This document shows positions 24,001 to 38,870 of a DNA stretch of 64,000 nt, one piece after another; positions within the stretch are counted from its first letter, which is position 1; each line of letters begins with the position of its first letter. The position numbers and the translations under genes were made by a program. Origin of the DNA: Pararge aegeria (taxonomy: Eukaryota > Arthropoda > Insecta > Lepidoptera > Nymphalidae). The notes beneath the pieces are model-generated. The model saw only the letters and a list, made by a program, of their open reading frames with translations, ran no database searches and was not told where the DNA came from. Location: assembly GCF_905163445.1 (NCBI RefSeq), contig NC_053190.1, forward strand, positions 7,442,501-7,506,500, in the 5' to 3' direction.

Positions 24001-25678
24001 AATAAAGTAGGAAAATTGCCTAAAGACCATTTATGCATACAAGACCTTGGATTCAAGAGCGAATGCTTGAAGAGTTTTCTCAATATCGCAAAAAACTATT
24101 TGGACAAATTCTACTCTTGCTCTTTAAAGACGTTTGATCAGGCAAAACAAGAAATAAAGTTTGAAAAAATTTGGGATGAAAGTTTGCCATCTTTGGTAGA
24201 AGTTGCACAAGATACAAAAACTGTTAACATAGATATTTTGAACCTGAACTATCAAATCTCATGTACTATTTATTATCAGTGTCATTTCAACTTGAAGTTT
24301 ACAAAGCCGTTAGATAGTCTTTATGATATTGACTATCAGTACATATTGGAGGCTCTTGCAGGCAATGTTGTACAGAGAGATATTAGTATGAAATGTTCAG
24401 AAAAGTTGTTGGCGCCCAGAATGAAATATCTTACGAAATTAACGCGAACTGCAGTTGAAACCATAAGTTGTATAGATAACAATGAAGAATCCAAATCATA
24501 CAATAATGAAGAATGTTTACATTGGATTGAAAATATCTGCGTTTTGGCGGAACTATGGGGTGTCGATAACAACTATGTGAGGCGACAATATGTAAGTAAC
24601 TTCTTAAGAAAATTGTGAACATTGGTGTATAGTAATAAGAGATATTTACAATACATCCAGAATGAAGCTAAGTATTATTTATGCCAGACTATAAAATACT
24701 ATATAATTGTTTAACAATTAGTATTTTAGAAGCGGCTTTTGATGCCTGATTCTTAAACCATTTATGTTTTGTAATTACTAACACATCACAAAAAAAAACG
24801 CTACAATTTCACGTGGTTAAATAAAAAAATATATTCTGGTAATAAATAGAAGGTATAGTATTCATATTTTATTTATAGTATTCATAACCGCTGCCATTTT
24901 CGGAAGTCACTTTTAAATAATAGATTTTCTCTAATAATTATATTTATTAGTATGTGCTTACTTTCAACATAAATGTTTTTTGCAGGTGACTGGTTTATAT
25001 CATATGGGATATGATGAATTAGCAGTGAATATACTCGGTTTAATCACAGAACCACAGTTATTACTGCCTTCAGTTTTAGCAATAACCATCCAAAGACTAA
25101 AACGAAGTTTAGAGAATTCAACCAACCAACCGGAGTGGATAGTATCCATGCCACCTCAGCTTTATAAGAAAATGCAAAATACGGTTTGATTTATTAATTT
25201 ATTTTAGAGAACCTTTTAGTTTTATTTGTATCATAGTGATCTACTGACCGCTTATTTCGATGGTAGGTTTTTGGAGAGAAAGAGTGTGAAAATGGTGGTT
25301 TATTTTTGCCCTAAGATTATAAACCGCGTTTAATTAAAAAGGCGGGTGGTTAAAACTTAGGTTACATAGGCAGAAGTGGTGCAGCTTTCCAATCGCTACA
25401 TCTGCTAAATTAAAAATAGGTCAAAACCGGAGGGTTTTTTTTTTTTAATCAACTAAACTAAATATAAATATTCTACATGGTCATTAAATATTAATTTATT
25501 GCAGATTTTGGACCCATCAATTCCGGCTCAGCCGTCATTGTCAACTACTACACTAGTTCTACAGAAACTAGTGTCCCAGATTGCTAAAAAAACAATGGAT
25601 GCAGAAGCAATGCAAAACATCAAATTGGCTGAACTTATTATTGAAAGCTGCGAACTCTTAATTAGAAGAAAATTATGA
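18081..25678 (+). CDS. RAB3GAP2: Rab3 GTPase-activating protein non-catalytic subunit, 1331 aa
   Basis: Regulatory subunit of the Rab3GAP1/2 complex, which acts on Rab3 and, in known systems, also serves as a Rab18 exchange factor; cytosolic and membrane-associated. Exons: 18081-18159, 18258-18469, 18761-19010, 19691-19862, 20495-20644, 21617-21866, 22081-24591, 24986-25183, 25505-25678. All junctions are GT-AG and in phase, giving 1331 codons plus stop, close to the roughly 1390 residues of vertebrate forms. The N-terminal RAB3GAP2-type region shows SIPPVNTLILASGITPYLG, then ISPDRRLAAFTDSLGRVAVL followed by LFKGCRDAQ, a propeller-like segment well conserved in the family. Exon 7 alone encodes about 837 residues of mostly helical C-terminal region. 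The first exon (26 codons) starts at the only nearby ATG. Introns 4 and 5 carry SINE and LINE fragments. Its upstream promoter interval has been split by the LINE insertion. Confidence 0.93.
20165..20415 (+). repeat. SINE family B, diverged copy
   Basis: CACGCACCTCTATATTTCC, TGAGAAAACTTGCATG and GAGGAGACCTGTGGC mark a diverged family B SINE inside RAB3GAP2 intron 4. Confidence 0.55.
20875..21145 (+). mobile_element. LINE 3' end with TTTGA-type tail
   Basis: Starts near TCTAACCAGGTTGCTTC, carries TAAGTTTGTTGTGGGCTTC and CTTAGACCAGGGCGCG, and ends GAATAAAGAAATATATGACTTTGAGTTTGAC. It is the same 3' end as the fuller copies at 43140-43573 and, inverted, 43574-43860. It lies in RAB3GAP2 intron 5 and is 5'-truncated. 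Confidence 0.7.
21250..21495 (+). repeat. SINE family B copy
   Basis: Clear family B 3' half: GTGAGGAAACCTGCATGCC, GTGTGTGGAGTCCACAAAAT, GGGCCGGTAATGGGTCGATG. It lies in RAB3GAP2 intron 5, directly after the LINE tail fragment. A small hairpin (GGGCGGTAT / ATACCGCC) follows at about 21525-21560. Confidence 0.7.
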
Positions 25679-25688
25679 AAATCTAATC

Positions 25689-25694
25689 AATAAA
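25689..25694 (+). terminator. Polyadenylation signal of RAB3GAP2
   Basis: AATAAA 11 bases after the TGA stop at 25676-25678, implying a very short 3' UTR. Confidence 0.55.
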
Positions 25695-25699
25695 GTATA

Positions 25700-26704
25700 A
25701 TGAAACTGTTTATTAGTTTATATTTCAAACGTTAATTTTAAGGGGTTTGTTTTCCCTGTGCATTTGTTAAATTAATAGGGGGTAAAAAGGCGAAAACTTT
25801 CCGGGCGAGGGGGCGCGTTTTTTTATCTCGTGATGTTTTTGTTTTAGATGTCTATTTGAGATAGTTGTATATACCTAGTTTTGATTTGATTCGTTATTAT
25901 GGGAAGAGGAGAATCTGGAGGAACTTCCGACTTGCTGCCCTGCTCGTTCCGCTGGAGTCCATCAGGTCTTCGGAGTTTAAGGATGTTTGGAATAAATTTT
26001 TATTTACAAACAAACAAACAAATTATCAGAGACTCATAAACCACCAAAGATTATTCCGCGCACTACTTAATAGCTTTTAAAGAACACGGAAGCATGCAAG
26101 ATTATTTATGTATATATTAAATCAACAATTATTATTAAAGACATCTGAAGTAACTGAATTAGGAAAAATTACTTTACTTGACTAAAACTGAAAACATGGC
26201 CTTAAGATATCAATATTTTAGACTTAAGAAATGGCTTTACGCCTTACGATGAGATTGAAATTGAATGTGAATGTTGAAACTAAAGACACGGCTTTCTGCC
26301 TTCAATTTTAAATATAATATGAATATTAAACACCGAAGACATTGCTGAACAGTAACATACCTTTGCCCTTTCCCTATGGGAAAAAAATAATGGGATTATC
26401 TGTGATCACTCTGAGTAAGTCCGGTCATGTAGTCTGTACTCTGTGATCTTTATTTATAATTTTTGTTTACAAGTGAAATAAATTACGAGTTACGACGATG
26501 AGCTGCATTGAAACAATGATAAAATTTCGATGAGATTCTCTAATAATGTGTGTATACAAATACCTTTACCTTTCACATAACTGTAAAATGGGCAATAAAA
26601 TTTCAAATTCGATGTTATCTTGAATTTCAATGTTATCAATATTCATAATAATGAATTTTAGTTTTCAGATCACTTTTTCATAAGCCTACTTCTAAATCTT
26701 CAAA
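25700..26704. other. Intergenic interval with the FRS2 promoter and 5' UTR
   Basis: One kilobase between RAB3GAP2 and the FRS2-like gene. I see no further coding exon. A GC-richer block at about 25895-25985, followed by AAACAAACAAACAAA, may be a small repeat. The FRS2 transcription start and any 5' UTR intron must lie here but cannot be placed by eye. Confidence 0.4.
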
Positions 26705-29274
26705 ATGGGCTGTTTTCAAAGTAAAAAAGAATCTTCTGACTTACACCCCAACGTATTTCGTGTTGTTAATATCGATGAAAACGGTGCAGATCTGTGTACA
26801 GGGCAGCTAGAAATAACAGAATCAGATATAATTTTATACAGAGAAGGGAGAGAATCCACTGTGTGGCCCCTACATTCCCTGCGACGGTATGGATTTGAAG
26901 GAGAAATATTTAGTTTTGAGTCAGGTAAACTACACACTTAACTAAAATAAAAATTATTAGCTTCAATACCAGTGAAAATATTCATATCATTTAAACTTTT
27001 ACAACACTGTGATGATACAGTCTAAGATGGCAGCTGGCTAACCTGTTAATAGTATGCCTTTTTTTAAACTCATACACCTCATCAGTTTAACCGATTGAAA
27101 TACCACTGCCTGAAAATTGTAGGGTCTTTTGTAGGGTATGCTAAAATCACCGATCCTGGGCCATCCTTTGTACTTGTTTGATGTAGTCTGCCCCCCTTGT
27201 TGGGGGTCGGCCAAGCTGCATTCAACAGTGCTCAGTTGCCAGTCCAATACTGGGACCCCGCTGTACACCTAATCAATTAAAAAAACCTTTGAATGAAATA
27301 CTGGAGCCTATGGTTATAGTCTAATGGCAAATCAGCTTGATCCCTGGCATGCACCTCTAATTCCTCTGAGCTGTGTGCATTTTAAGCAGTTAAATAACAC
27401 TTACTTTAATTGTAAAACATAGGGAGGAAACCTTGCCTGTGGTTTACCCATATTCTCATAGGTGTCTGTACTTGGCCAGCACAGTGGACTACTGTTCTTT
27501 TCATTAATGATGATGATGATGATGAGCTTAAATATCAAACTTAGTAACTATATAAATTTGAATAGAAGCAGGTGTTGCTATGCAATTATTAATTTATTTT
27601 TGTGTTTATTTCTTAACTTTTCTGATTTATATCTTCAAAACATACTTAGCAATAGAAAGGAATATTGAGTATAGACAAAACCTGGATATGAAAATAATTA
27701 TCAAAAAATTGAAATGACAATTTGAGATGGTGATCACAAAAAGAATAAATACCTAGTTAACTTATGATGACCTTACTTAAAGCGCCTTCTCAAGCCTATT
27801 TTCTTTTTCTTTTTTTGGAACTTGAAATACTTTACAACTAGCAACTAGCCTGACTGACTAAGCAAAAAACTAAATTACAAGATTGCAGCACTCACAACTG
27901 CAAAGGAGGTTAACAAAAAATCAATGATTATTGTCATTTTTAAGTAATATTCTCTTTTCAGGCAGAAGATGTGAAACAGGGGAAGGTATATATGCATTTA
28001 GATGTCGTAGAGCATCAATACTGTTCCAAGCACTGCAACAACAAATACAATTAAGAAATGTAGTGCATGATTCTGTGCAGTACCCTGTATCCAGGCTCTC
28101 TCCCTCACCACAAGGTCGACAGACATTGCAAGCTAGTGTCATCCATCGTTCCTCTATAGATAATGGTCAACCAGAAAATTTGGCTCAAAGCTTTAACAAC
28201 AATCTTCCAACTGCTGTTACCCCAGGAGTCCCAACTACATTGCCAACGCTAACCCAGTCACCTCGTTCACCTTCAAGTGCAGACATCTTAGAAGTTATGC
28301 CTTTGTATCCACACCCTCAAGCCAGTGGTAACCATGTGACTAATGTTTACCAAGTTAGAGATTTTAAACGTGAACATAACAATAACCAAGCAGAAATGGC
28401 AGCGGACCACAGACACGTGTACTCGAATGACTTTAACAGAGATCTAGCTATGCTTAGAAATACATTGAGACAGGAGACAGCACTAAATACTATAAGGGAC
28501 ATTGAGGATGAAAACCATTTCCTTGAAAATAGGTATGTAGGGGAGAAAGCAAAGAATAATTCAGATAAAAGTCTTCTGTCTCCTACAATGAGTAATTCTA
28601 GTGAACACTATGCACAATTGAGTATAGAACAACAAGAACCTTCTAGGCTGTATGTGAATATAGCACCCAATGATAACAACACTTTTGATCCAAATAAAAA
28701 TGAAGTTGTACCTACTACACCTCTTACACCCAAACAAGTTGAGTACTGTAATCTCACAGTCGGAACAAAAGCTGAAATTAATACTTACGCTAATTTGATG
28801 CTTGGTGATATTATAACTGACAGTGTTCAGAATAGTAAACAAATTATCAATAACTTGGACCGCAATCAAAAGTTTTCTGAATCAGATACTTTTGCATCTA
28901 TGTCTCCAGTTGAAGACTTAAACTATGCAATCCTTGACATTGATTCAAATAAGGATAATATTAAGACAGTTAGAGATATGGCATCACCAGAAAGTCAGTC
29001 ATACAATAGCTCTAAAAATGAAAGCACAACTTCATACAGCTCACAGCCACGTGGCAGAGTGGTATCCCAGAGCAGCATAGACAGATCTTCAGCTGCCAAC
29101 ACAGCCAATCCTGCACCTAGTGCTAGCATTGGCTATACAACAATTGACTTTGATAAAACTGTTGCATTAACCTCTGTAGCTGCAGGAGCAGAGTTATGTA
29201 ATCTGGATGGTTCCAGAAAAAATAGACACAACTCTTGCAGTGTTATTAACATTGCTGATCAAGGAAGGACATAG
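26705..29274 (+). CDS. Frs2: Fibroblast growth factor receptor substrate (FRS2-like), 510 aa
   Basis: Membrane-anchored docking adaptor expected downstream of FGF-type receptor tyrosine kinases. Two coding exons, 26705-26924 and 27962-29274, join in frame (SG then RRCETGEG). MGCFQSKKE is an N-myristoylation signal with an adjacent Cys, matching membrane targeting in the family. Residues about 15-110 are an IRS-type PTB domain: VVNIDENG, LRRYGFEGEIFSFESGRRC, GIYAFRCRRA. The rest is low-complexity with tyrosine motifs: YVNI (about 304), YCNL (335) and YANL (349) fit the Grb2 SH2 pattern YxN; YAQL (290), YAIL (395) and YTTI (465) fit SH2 sites of the SHP2 type. The C-terminus, GYTTIDFDKT to RKNRHNS, matches the conserved end of vertebrate FRS2/3, and the length is almost the same. 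The binding roles are inferred from the family. Confidence 0.92.
27150..27290 (-). repeat. RTE-LINE C-terminal fragment, inverted
   Basis: GATGTAGTCTGCCCCCCTTG and TTGGGGGTCGGCCAAGC are the reverse complement, by eye, of the CGACCCCCAACGAGGTGGGC part of the RTE remnant at 6292-6560. It lies in the FRS2 intron. Confidence 0.5.
27350..27530 (+). repeat. SINE family B fragment
   Basis: GCATGCACCTCTAATTCCTC, TTTTAAGCAGTTAAATAACACTT and GGCCAGCACAGTGGACTAC, ending in GATGATGATGATGATGA: a diverged family B copy in the single FRS2 intron. Confidence 0.6.
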
Positions 29275-29542
29275 TGAAAATCTGAGGTATCATATTCCTA
29301 AAGCTAAAGCTCAGGAGGTACAGAATTAAGTTATCATCAACATATATAGGATTGGAATTGAAAGACATTTTTAATTTATTAATATTTATAAAATACACGC
29401 AAACGCAACAATGGAGCCCTGTAAAAGAAACGGCAGGTGCTTCAAGCGTGACGCACACGTATTTTTAGTGGCACCAGAATTAAAATAACTTCAAGAATTA
29501 AAAGAAACAATCTATTGTTCAAAAATTACCATAGCAAATAAA
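29275..29542 (+). other. FRS2 3' UTR, first candidate end
   Basis: The first AATAAA after the stop is at 29537-29542, inside CAAATAAAGCGG. Longer 3' UTRs are possible because the following kilobases are AT-rich with further candidate signals (for example CAATAAATGATAAA near 32298). Which is used cannot be told from sequence alone. Confidence 0.35.
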
Positions 29543-33690
<4,148 letters not shown>

Positions 33691-33885
33691 GGCTGCCCGT
33701 CCACCAGAGCGGAGCGAGGCAGCGGAGCCGAGAAACGGACTAATGCGGAGCGCAGTTGCGTACTGTGTCTGGTTCACTCGTAAGTGAACCAGACACAGCA
33801 GCGGAGATTTTGTGCAATCCTATTGGTTAATATTTCTCCGTTTCTCGGCTCCGCTGCCTCGCTCCGCTCCGGTGGACTGGCAGCC
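33691..33885. mobile_element. Palindromic Harbinger-like MITE, 195 bp
   Basis: Ends GGCTGCCCGTCCACC ... GGTGGACTGGCAGCC, with TTA on both sides (33688-33690 and 33886-33888) as a 3-bp target duplication, the pattern of PIF/Harbinger elements. The inverted arms extend inward through GAGCGGAGCGAGGCAGCGGA and GCCGAGAAACGGA. A second hairpin lies inside (CTGTGTCTGGTTCACT and its complement). It is strongly GC-rich against an AT-rich background. Confidence 0.75.
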
Positions 33886-33949
33886 TTAGACCAGCATTTG
33901 CAACGCAGCATTGCTATTTGCAGCTGTAATAAGCGTCTCTGTGGTACCT

Positions 33950-34215
33950 ACTCTTATTTCTTATCTCTCAGCAGGGCTAGGACAGGCAGGAGACAAAATA
34001 CGTTAATAATTAACGTGTCCAAGCACGGGAACATTGAAGAGGAGAAGTTGAGATAAACGGGGGTAATTTATTATTAAACATATATTATTTGGAAATAATT
34101 TCCATTGGTGTGCCATTGCCCTGAGAGTTGATAAAGCTGTAGGAGAAGATACATTTTTATCCTTTCCCTGGGGAGATAATCGTGCCCTGCCCATGCTAGC
34201 CGTGCTGCTAATAAA
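33950..34215 (-). repeat. GCTAGCATGGGC family repeat (copy 2), inverted
   Basis: Reverse complement of the repeat at 85-340: CATTTTTATCCTTTCCCTGG, GGAGATAATCGTGCCC and CATGCTAGCCGTGCTG. It looks like the least damaged copy in the window. Confidence 0.7.
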
Positions 34216-35134
34216 TTTGTATTTTTGTTATCTATATAAATTATAGAATCGACGCTGATAAATGGTATTCAGGCCTGAGTAGTTTTTTCTGGCAGACTTT
34301 ATTATTCTTCTTGCTTCTCTCTATTGAAACTTTAACTCCGTTTTTCAATGGTGACGTCACAATCTGTCTTTTGTCGTCACTGAAGTATTGACTCTAGAAT
34401 TTTAGAAACGCGTCAATGCTTTATCCAATCTTTCGGTTATCCTTGTAAAAATCCGGTTATGTTCGATCAGGATTCACATAGATACACTATAGGTACCTAC
34501 GTAGTTTCATGTAGGAACTTTAAGACTTAACATTGAGTTAAAAATTGTAGTGAGTATTTAGAGAAAATTGTAAAACATTATTTTTGCTGTTGTAGATAAG
34601 TGTATATTGAGGAATGATTATCGGTTTATGTATTCAATTTACCTAATTATGCTGCTAACGTAAATATGCTGCAAAGTAAGGGTCGTCCAAATTAAAACAA
34701 TTCAAAAGTGTTGTATAAAATATATCAAGCCTTATACGATAAGTCCTTTCTTTAATTTTATAAGAAACACAAAGTAGGTCATCTACTTGACAGAATTAAA
34801 ACCCAAAGTGGCACTAGTTCGTCCATGCATTCAGCACAATAAAAAATGTTCTAGAACGTTCTGCGCGCGTCCCCCGTTTGCAGTGTACGGACGCACTGCG
34901 GACAATGCGCTTGTATGACGCAATGCGTAATTTTGCATACCAATAATTATTGAGTTCGGTATCTGATATCGCGCTAAATTTTATTGGCCGTGGGTCGACA
35001 GTCGTTCTGTAGCAAAATCTCTACTGTAGCCTAGATCGGTTGTAGTGATGCGCCCGAAATTAACAAATCAATCTAATCCAAACTCTTTACAGCGCAGATA
35101 AAATTTAGTAGTGCTATCCTATTTCTATTCCTAA

Positions 35135-35450
35135 CAAGCGGTGATAGACTAGTGGTTAGGACATCAGCCTTATTTTTCGAAGAGAACGAGTTCGATACCC
35201 GGCACACAAGTCTAGCTTTCATTTTTAAGAAATGAAATATGACTTAGATAATACGGTGAAGGAAAACATCGGGAAGAAACCTGATTGCCTGTGAGGTCCC
35301 ATAACGTTCTCTTTTTTTTTTTTTTTTTTGTGAAAATGTATATTGCTCACAAAATAAATAAATAAATAGAAAATAAATAGATATGCTACTCAGCCAGCGT
35401 GGTGGACTACGCCCTAAACCCATCTCATTATTAGAGGAGATCTGAAGATT
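35135..35450 (+). repeat. SINE family B with tRNA-like head
   Basis: Starts GCGGTGATAGACTAGTGG (A-box-like), has GAGTTCGATACCCGGC (B-box-like), then GGTGAAGGAAAACATCGGG and GCCAGCGTGGTGGACTACG. The tRNA-like head shows that the family is RNA polymerase III derived. A T-rich insert (about 35310-35385) interrupts it. Confidence 0.75.
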
Positions 35451-35524
35451 TTGTATAAGATTGGTAAATAAAATCGGGCGTTTGAAATACCAAAGAATTT
35501 AATGTAATGTAATGTTTGCGTAAA

Positions 35525-35864
35525 ATTGTAAATACCGTTAGATTATATTCTATCTCGCGAGATATGTCTCGTTAAATTTCAAGAATAGAAGAATACGTAT
35601 ATACGTAATAAGTTCCATTGGGTCCAATGCGCCACGGTGATTAGGTCTGTCGGATTCGTAGCGAAGAAAACCCTACGGTGTTTCAACCATTTGACTGTTT
35701 GTACGGTCGAGTGAATGCTTACCTAAAACAACTTAAGTTTATAATATTTCGGTTCACTTATAAACTATTGATTCATAATGTACTGAAAAAATTTAAGCAA
35801 CGTTCTCATGGTTGTAAGCAATCTTTTGGTAGCTAGATTTTTATAATCTAACGGTATTTACAAT
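35525..35864. repeat. 23-bp inverted repeat pair bounding about 340 bp
   Basis: ATTGTAAATACCGTTAGATT plus ATA at 35525-35547 is matched by its exact reverse complement at 35842-35864. The two may be the ends of a MITE, but I see no clear target-site duplication. Confidence 0.55.
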
Positions 35865-36181
35865 ATTCGGTGTCAAACAAAAAGCGCGGTTAATATAAGA
35901 CTAAGATGTTGCCAATTTTCTTTAGGTTAATAATGTATGCCATTGATATATTATAAATTAACATTGTCTGCCAATAGTTCTAATTGCTAATTTGTAAAAT
36001 AAGTTGCCATATTTTGCTTGCAAAATTTCCTGAACATTTACAGTAGGTAGACGAATGTTGTACAAAGACACTAGTTATATTTTAATGTTAATGTTATTAT
36101 TATGCTGTATAAATTATTTAAAGTGTCATATTTCTGGGGCATATTTAAACGTGGTAGCTAAAAGTCCACCGACTAGTTAAC

Positions 36182-36415
36182 ATGGATTGTGCATGCACCA
36201 TATTATTTAACATTTGTTATACCTATACCCAACTTTAAAACTAAGTTATGAATTATAAATAATTATAAAATGGGATATTAGTGTAAAGTTATACTGATAT
36301 GGATTGTGCATGCACCATATTATTTAACATTTGTTATACCTATACCCAACTTTAAAACTAAGTTATGAATTATAAATAATTATAAAATGGGATATTAGTG
36401 TAAAGTTATACTGAT
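36182..36415 (+). repeat. Perfect 117-bp tandem duplication
   Basis: Two identical copies, 36182-36298 and 36299-36415, each starting ATGGATTGTGCATGCACC and ending AAGTTATACTGAT. I see no mismatch between them. Confidence 0.92.
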
Positions 36416-37914
36416 AAGTGCGGGGCGTAGAAAGGACCCTTATGCCCGTTTTCTCTAAGGCATCGCCTAACTCGAATGCCTAATGATTAAAGCGATGTGT
36501 ACGTATATAAAAAAAAACGTTTCACAAAGTCTTAAGCGATAACTATAGGTGAACCGTGAACGGCTTATACCTAGGAATCTCCTTAGATTAGGTGTTACTT
36601 CTGTAGGCCTTTCCTTGTGAGTCGTTAGTGAAAACGGGCAGCACAGTCGCGATGCGGCGCTGTCTAGACAATGTCGGTATTTAGAACGATGTCAAAGGTG
36701 TCTACTAATATGTATCTTATCTTTGTCATGTGAATACTATTAGCGTACTAGCATACCAGCGGTCTTCGATAAATAGTGTACTAGATATGCAGTCCCATAC
36801 AACATCTAAGAGAGAAAGTGACAGATTTTCCTTTATATGTACTTATGTTTCTATGCGGTTTGTAGAATCTTGAATATAACTTTATTTTTTTTATTCCGTC
36901 ATTTTTATTGCTTGACGCCCCGACACGTGCTAGTATGGAAACCAATGTGAATGTTTCGTCTGTCGTGTAGTACTCGTATAGATTCTTGAATCGTGGGTTA
37001 GTTCTTATTTTTCACGGGCACTTCGATGACTGACAGCATATCTTGGATATTATTGATCGAAGCTAGCCATACCATATGCGATATAGAATAGCTATGGTTA
37101 TCTCTGTCGCACACAAGTGGTATAAATGATATATAACTATATGCTGCACGCACACAGGTTAATTACGCTGTTAAAATATTTGAAAACTAATAAATGCAGA
37201 AGTACTGCCTTATTTTTGCTAATGTCCTCAGTTGCAATATATGTAGGTACTAAATTTGAAGCTCTCAAAGTAGCGACTGCGTACTTTACCTGTCAATAAT
37301 TAAGTTTAATGTACAATTAGTAATGCCTAGTGTGAGTTTTTGATAATACAATTTCCCTGTATTGTAAAGAGATGGCGCTCTTTTAATTCCATATAAATCG
37401 TAGCTAACTTGCACACCATTGAATAGACAGAAAATCTCACGCTGGGCATTCAGAATGAGTACTTCTACTGTTACAGTTCGCACAATCTTGGTCTGGCTGA
37501 AATTTGCTCTCCGAGACAATCACGAATGAAGTATGTATTTATATACTCTATTGTTTCTAACTTGAGCGAAATTCTCTTTTTGCGCAAACGTAAAATTCAT
37601 TTGTCTTAAAATTAATTTTAATTGTTTATCAACAATCTAATTATGTCTTCCAAAAGGTAAATATTATTATTTCGAAACTTTGGTTTCTTTAAGAACTATT
37701 TAAACTATTTAATGTGTTAAACATGATGGTGAAATCAAATAAAATTACATATAGTATTTATTTTATGTAAAACACTTCAATCGTTTTATTTATCGGTATC
37801 TCCATTTCTATTTTCTTATAGCCGAATACTGAAAAAAAAGTTAAATAACTATCAAATATTTTAAGCAGCGATTTAAATTGAAATTCAAAATTAATTTATC
37901 ATTTCACTCATTAA

Positions 37915-38035
37915 TTTTGAAAGGTCAAGTCAGTCTGTTTTTAGTGACACTACCACCGGTTCGGACGGCAGATTCTACCGAGAAGAGCCAGAAAAAAACT
38001 CAACAGATTGCTTTTTTTCAACAACTTTACAGATG
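37915..38035 (+). repeat. CTACCACCGGTTCGGA repeat, copy 3
   Basis: ACACTACCACCGGTTCGGAC followed by GGCAGATTCTACCGAGAAGA, the same core as at 8160-8310. It is intergenic. Confidence 0.5.
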
Positions 38036-38399
38036 AATGATTTAGAATTTTCTCTTGTCTCTTTCTCTTTTAATCTTCTGAGATATGAGAGCGGAGCAAC
38101 CGGCTTCCAAGCAGCAGCAGCGGCTTATTTTATCAAATACATCAATCGTATACTTAGTAACCATGATTTATTAAATGTGTTTTAACACAATGTTTAAACT
38201 TGTCCATTGGTAGGTCCAAAATTACTTATATTACAAATGACTTCTGCACTTTTCGCAGACGATATGCAGATGTCACTAAAGTATGTCCATTTCGAGTAAT
38301 GCGGTTGTTTATATCCACATTTCGTTTTTATAGAGCAACTTTTTGTCTCACAAATACTATATTGCTATAAATAGTAAGTGTACACATTTGTTTGGATTT

Positions 38400-38585
38400 T
38401 TCACGGAGGGATGAACATGAATGTTTTTCAGTGGCTGGGTGTTTATCTATATATCATAAGTATTTATGTATATTATTCATAAACAATATTCATCAGTCAT
38501 CTTAGTATCCATAACACAAGCTACGCTTACTTTGGGACTAGATGGCGATGTGTGTATTGTCGTAGTATATTTATTTATTTAGTTA
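38400..38585 (+). repeat. SINE family A, 5'-truncated
   Basis: Begins in GGATGAACATGAATGTTTTTC and ends GTATTGTCGTAGTATATTTA. The tRNA-like head is missing. It ends about 290 bases beyond the Ig gene stop codon. Confidence 0.75.
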
Positions 38586-38838
38586 TTTTATATATAAAGT
38601 TCATTACGGCGATATGAAGATAGTTTCAAAAAGCGTTGCCCCATAATAAGATCCCGTACGACATTACACTATGAAAGTAAACAAGGCATTTCAACGTCAC
38701 TAATCTGTCTAACCCTACTGAAGCTTACATGACGACCTAATTAAGTAACCAATGCTTAATTAGGTCCTTAAGGAAAGACAAACTACATAGTTTACAACAC
38801 AAGAAAAGAATACCCATGAGAACATTTAATAAAATATA

Positions 38839-38844
38839 TTTATT
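38839..38844 (-). terminator. Polyadenylation signal of the Ig gene
   Basis: AATAAA on the minus strand, 27 bases downstream of the TAA at 38871-38873. Confidence 0.5.
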
Positions 38845-38870
38845 TTAGTATCACATAATATTTTAGTATT

